Below, one piece after another: positions 63,182 to 64,000 of a stretch of 64,000 nucleotides of DNA (the stretch's first letter is position 1; the number at the start of each line of letters is the position of its first letter). Origin of the DNA: Acinetobacter defluvii (GTDB lineage: Bacteria; Pseudomonadota; Gammaproteobacteria; Pseudomonadales; Moraxellaceae); the NCBI RefSeq assembly GCF_001704615.3, contig NZ_CP029397.2, positions 248,001 to 312,000 of the forward strand, read 5' to 3'. Position numbers and translations under genes: made by a program. A model generated the notes under the pieces. The model worked only from the letters and a program-made list of their open reading frames with translations, did no database searches and was not told the DNA's origin.

Positions 63182-64000
63182 ATGACAGTTGCACAAATGG
63201 CGAAAGAAAAATCATATTTAAACCGCCCAAAAGCGATTGGGATTAAAGTACGTAAGCCTAGCTTTAACCCTAAAAATATTCGTAGACATTTCTTTGCGAA
63301 CTCTCCTGTGATGTCACATTTATTGACTGCACTTTCTTCTACATTTCCGATTGGTGAGCAGTTTTTTGTTCACAGTGTACGAAATGTGCGTGACAAAATT
63401 ACGGATGAAAAGTTACAAGCTGAAATTGCGGCTTTTATTGGACAAGAGGCGATGCACTCTAAAGCACATGCCGAGTTTAATGATGCTTGGCGTCGTGATG
63501 ATTATAATCTCGATAGTTTCCAAGCATGGTTAGGTCGTCGTGATGCATTTATAAAAAGTGTTCATCCTAAACTCCAGTTAGCGGTAACCTGTGCTTTTGA
63601 GCATTTTACTGCATTGTTAGGGGGGTATATTTTGCGTCACCCTGAAGTACTGCAAACCTTAGATGAGGATGCGATTAAACTTTGGGTTTGGCATGCGATT
63701 GAAGAAATTGAACATCGTGCAGTCGCCTTCGATGTTTATCAAACGATTTATCATGATGATAAAACGCGTCGTACTGTGATGCGTAATGTGACTACAGGTT
63801 TTGCCAGTCTAACGTTTTATTCTGCAACCCGTTTGTTTATGCAGGATTGGCGTAAGAGTTTGCCAAAAGTGCCACAAAATCTTTTTGGTATTTATATGAT
63901 TTCAAAAATGTTGATTTCATTAATTCCTGAGTATTTGTCTTATTACAAAGCAGATTTTCATCCTTCAGAGATTGATTACACCAAGATAGTGGCATACTGG
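63182..64000 (+). CDS. Predicted metal-dependent hydrolase (3' partial)
   Basis: Open to the window edge, 273 codons visible. AGGAT site 7 bases before the ATG. The sequence matches the PF10118 predicted metal-dependent hydrolase family: helical ferritin-like pattern with metal-ligand candidates in GQEAMHSKAH (near 84), FEHFTA (near 140) and IEEIEHRAVAF (near 178). Function unproven; gene continues beyond the window. Confidence 0.85.
   Translation, partial: MTVAQMAKEKSYLNRPKAIGIKVRKPSFNPKNIRRHFFANSPVMSHLLTALSSTFPIGEQFFVHSVRNVRDKITDEKLQAEIAAFIGQEAMHSKAHAEFNDAWRRDDYNLDSFQAWLGRRDAFIKSVHPKLQLAVTCAFEHFTALLGGYILRHPEVLQTLDEDAIKLWVWHAIEEIEHRAVAFDVYQTIYHDDKTRRTVMRNVTTGFASLTFYSATRLFMQDWRKSLPKVPQNLFGIYMISKMLISLIPEYLSYYKADFHPSEIDYTKIVAYW

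Overview
This window is chromosomal DNA from an Acinetobacter species. The evidence is the AT-rich sequence, the atpBEFHAGDC order with Acinetobacter-like subunit sequences, a chromosomal OXA-type class D beta-lactamase, the ponA/pilMNOPQ/aroK/aroB/SPOR-protein/gltB/gltD block typical of Moraxellaceae, and many short conserved gammaproteobacterial genes. I saw no insertion sequence, prophage, integron or CRISPR array. Species-level placement is not possible by eye.

Layout. 1-6.7 kb: the ATP synthase operon, entered inside atpB, ending at a strong terminator. 6.9-9.7 kb: a small unknown protein, a lipoprotein, a glutathione peroxidase and a porin-like protein. 9.7-10.6 kb: AT-rich spacer with several hairpins and a candidate small RNA. 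10.6-14.4 kb: OXA beta-lactamase, a membrane diguanylate cyclase and an unrecognised protein. 14.5-21.9 kb: uvrA, tenA, a DUF475/TerC-like membrane protein, a YajR-like transporter and ssb. 21.9-26.8 kb: a thioesterase-like protein divergent from a TetR regulator, ahpC, a LysR regulator, a YcaC-like hydrolase and a pirin. 27.2-30 kb: an FAD oxidoreductase/methyltransferase pair, a GFA protein and tRNA-Thr(TGT). 30-33 kb: a Sel1-repeat protein, two overlapping very small genes, a DUF2726 protein and a frameshifted ridA-like gene. 33-37.3 kb: a CreBCD regulon with an extra membrane-protein gene between creB and creC and two visible cre-tags. 37.6-45.7 kb: dinB, a GH25 lysozyme, an MFS exporter, a lipoprotein gene with a PhoB-type box, a LOG protein and a TerC-CBS-CorC protein. 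46-64 kb: ponA, the pilMNOPQ operon with a frameshifted pilQ, aroK, aroB, a DamX-like protein, gltB, gltD and the start of a predicted metal-dependent hydrolase.

How parts work together. The atp genes build the F1Fo ATP synthase. CreB and CreC presumably act on the two cre-tags in front of creB and creD. PilM-PilP form the type IV pilus alignment complex, but the secretin PilQ is interrupted as written, so pili and natural transformation would be lost unless the base is a sequencing error. GltB and GltD form glutamate synthase. AhpC, the glutathione peroxidase, UvrA and DinB are stress and DNA-damage functions.

Nothing here looks like a wholly new defence or biosynthetic system. The most interesting leads are mutually exclusive hairpins between atpB and atpE, the creB-X-creC arrangement with cre-tags, a repeated Pho-box array before a choice-of-anchor lipoprotein, the pilQ and ridA frameshifts, a translationally coupled pair of tiny genes, a candidate small RNA upstream of the OXA gene, and an inverted pair of DnaA-box-like sequences inside gltB-gltD.
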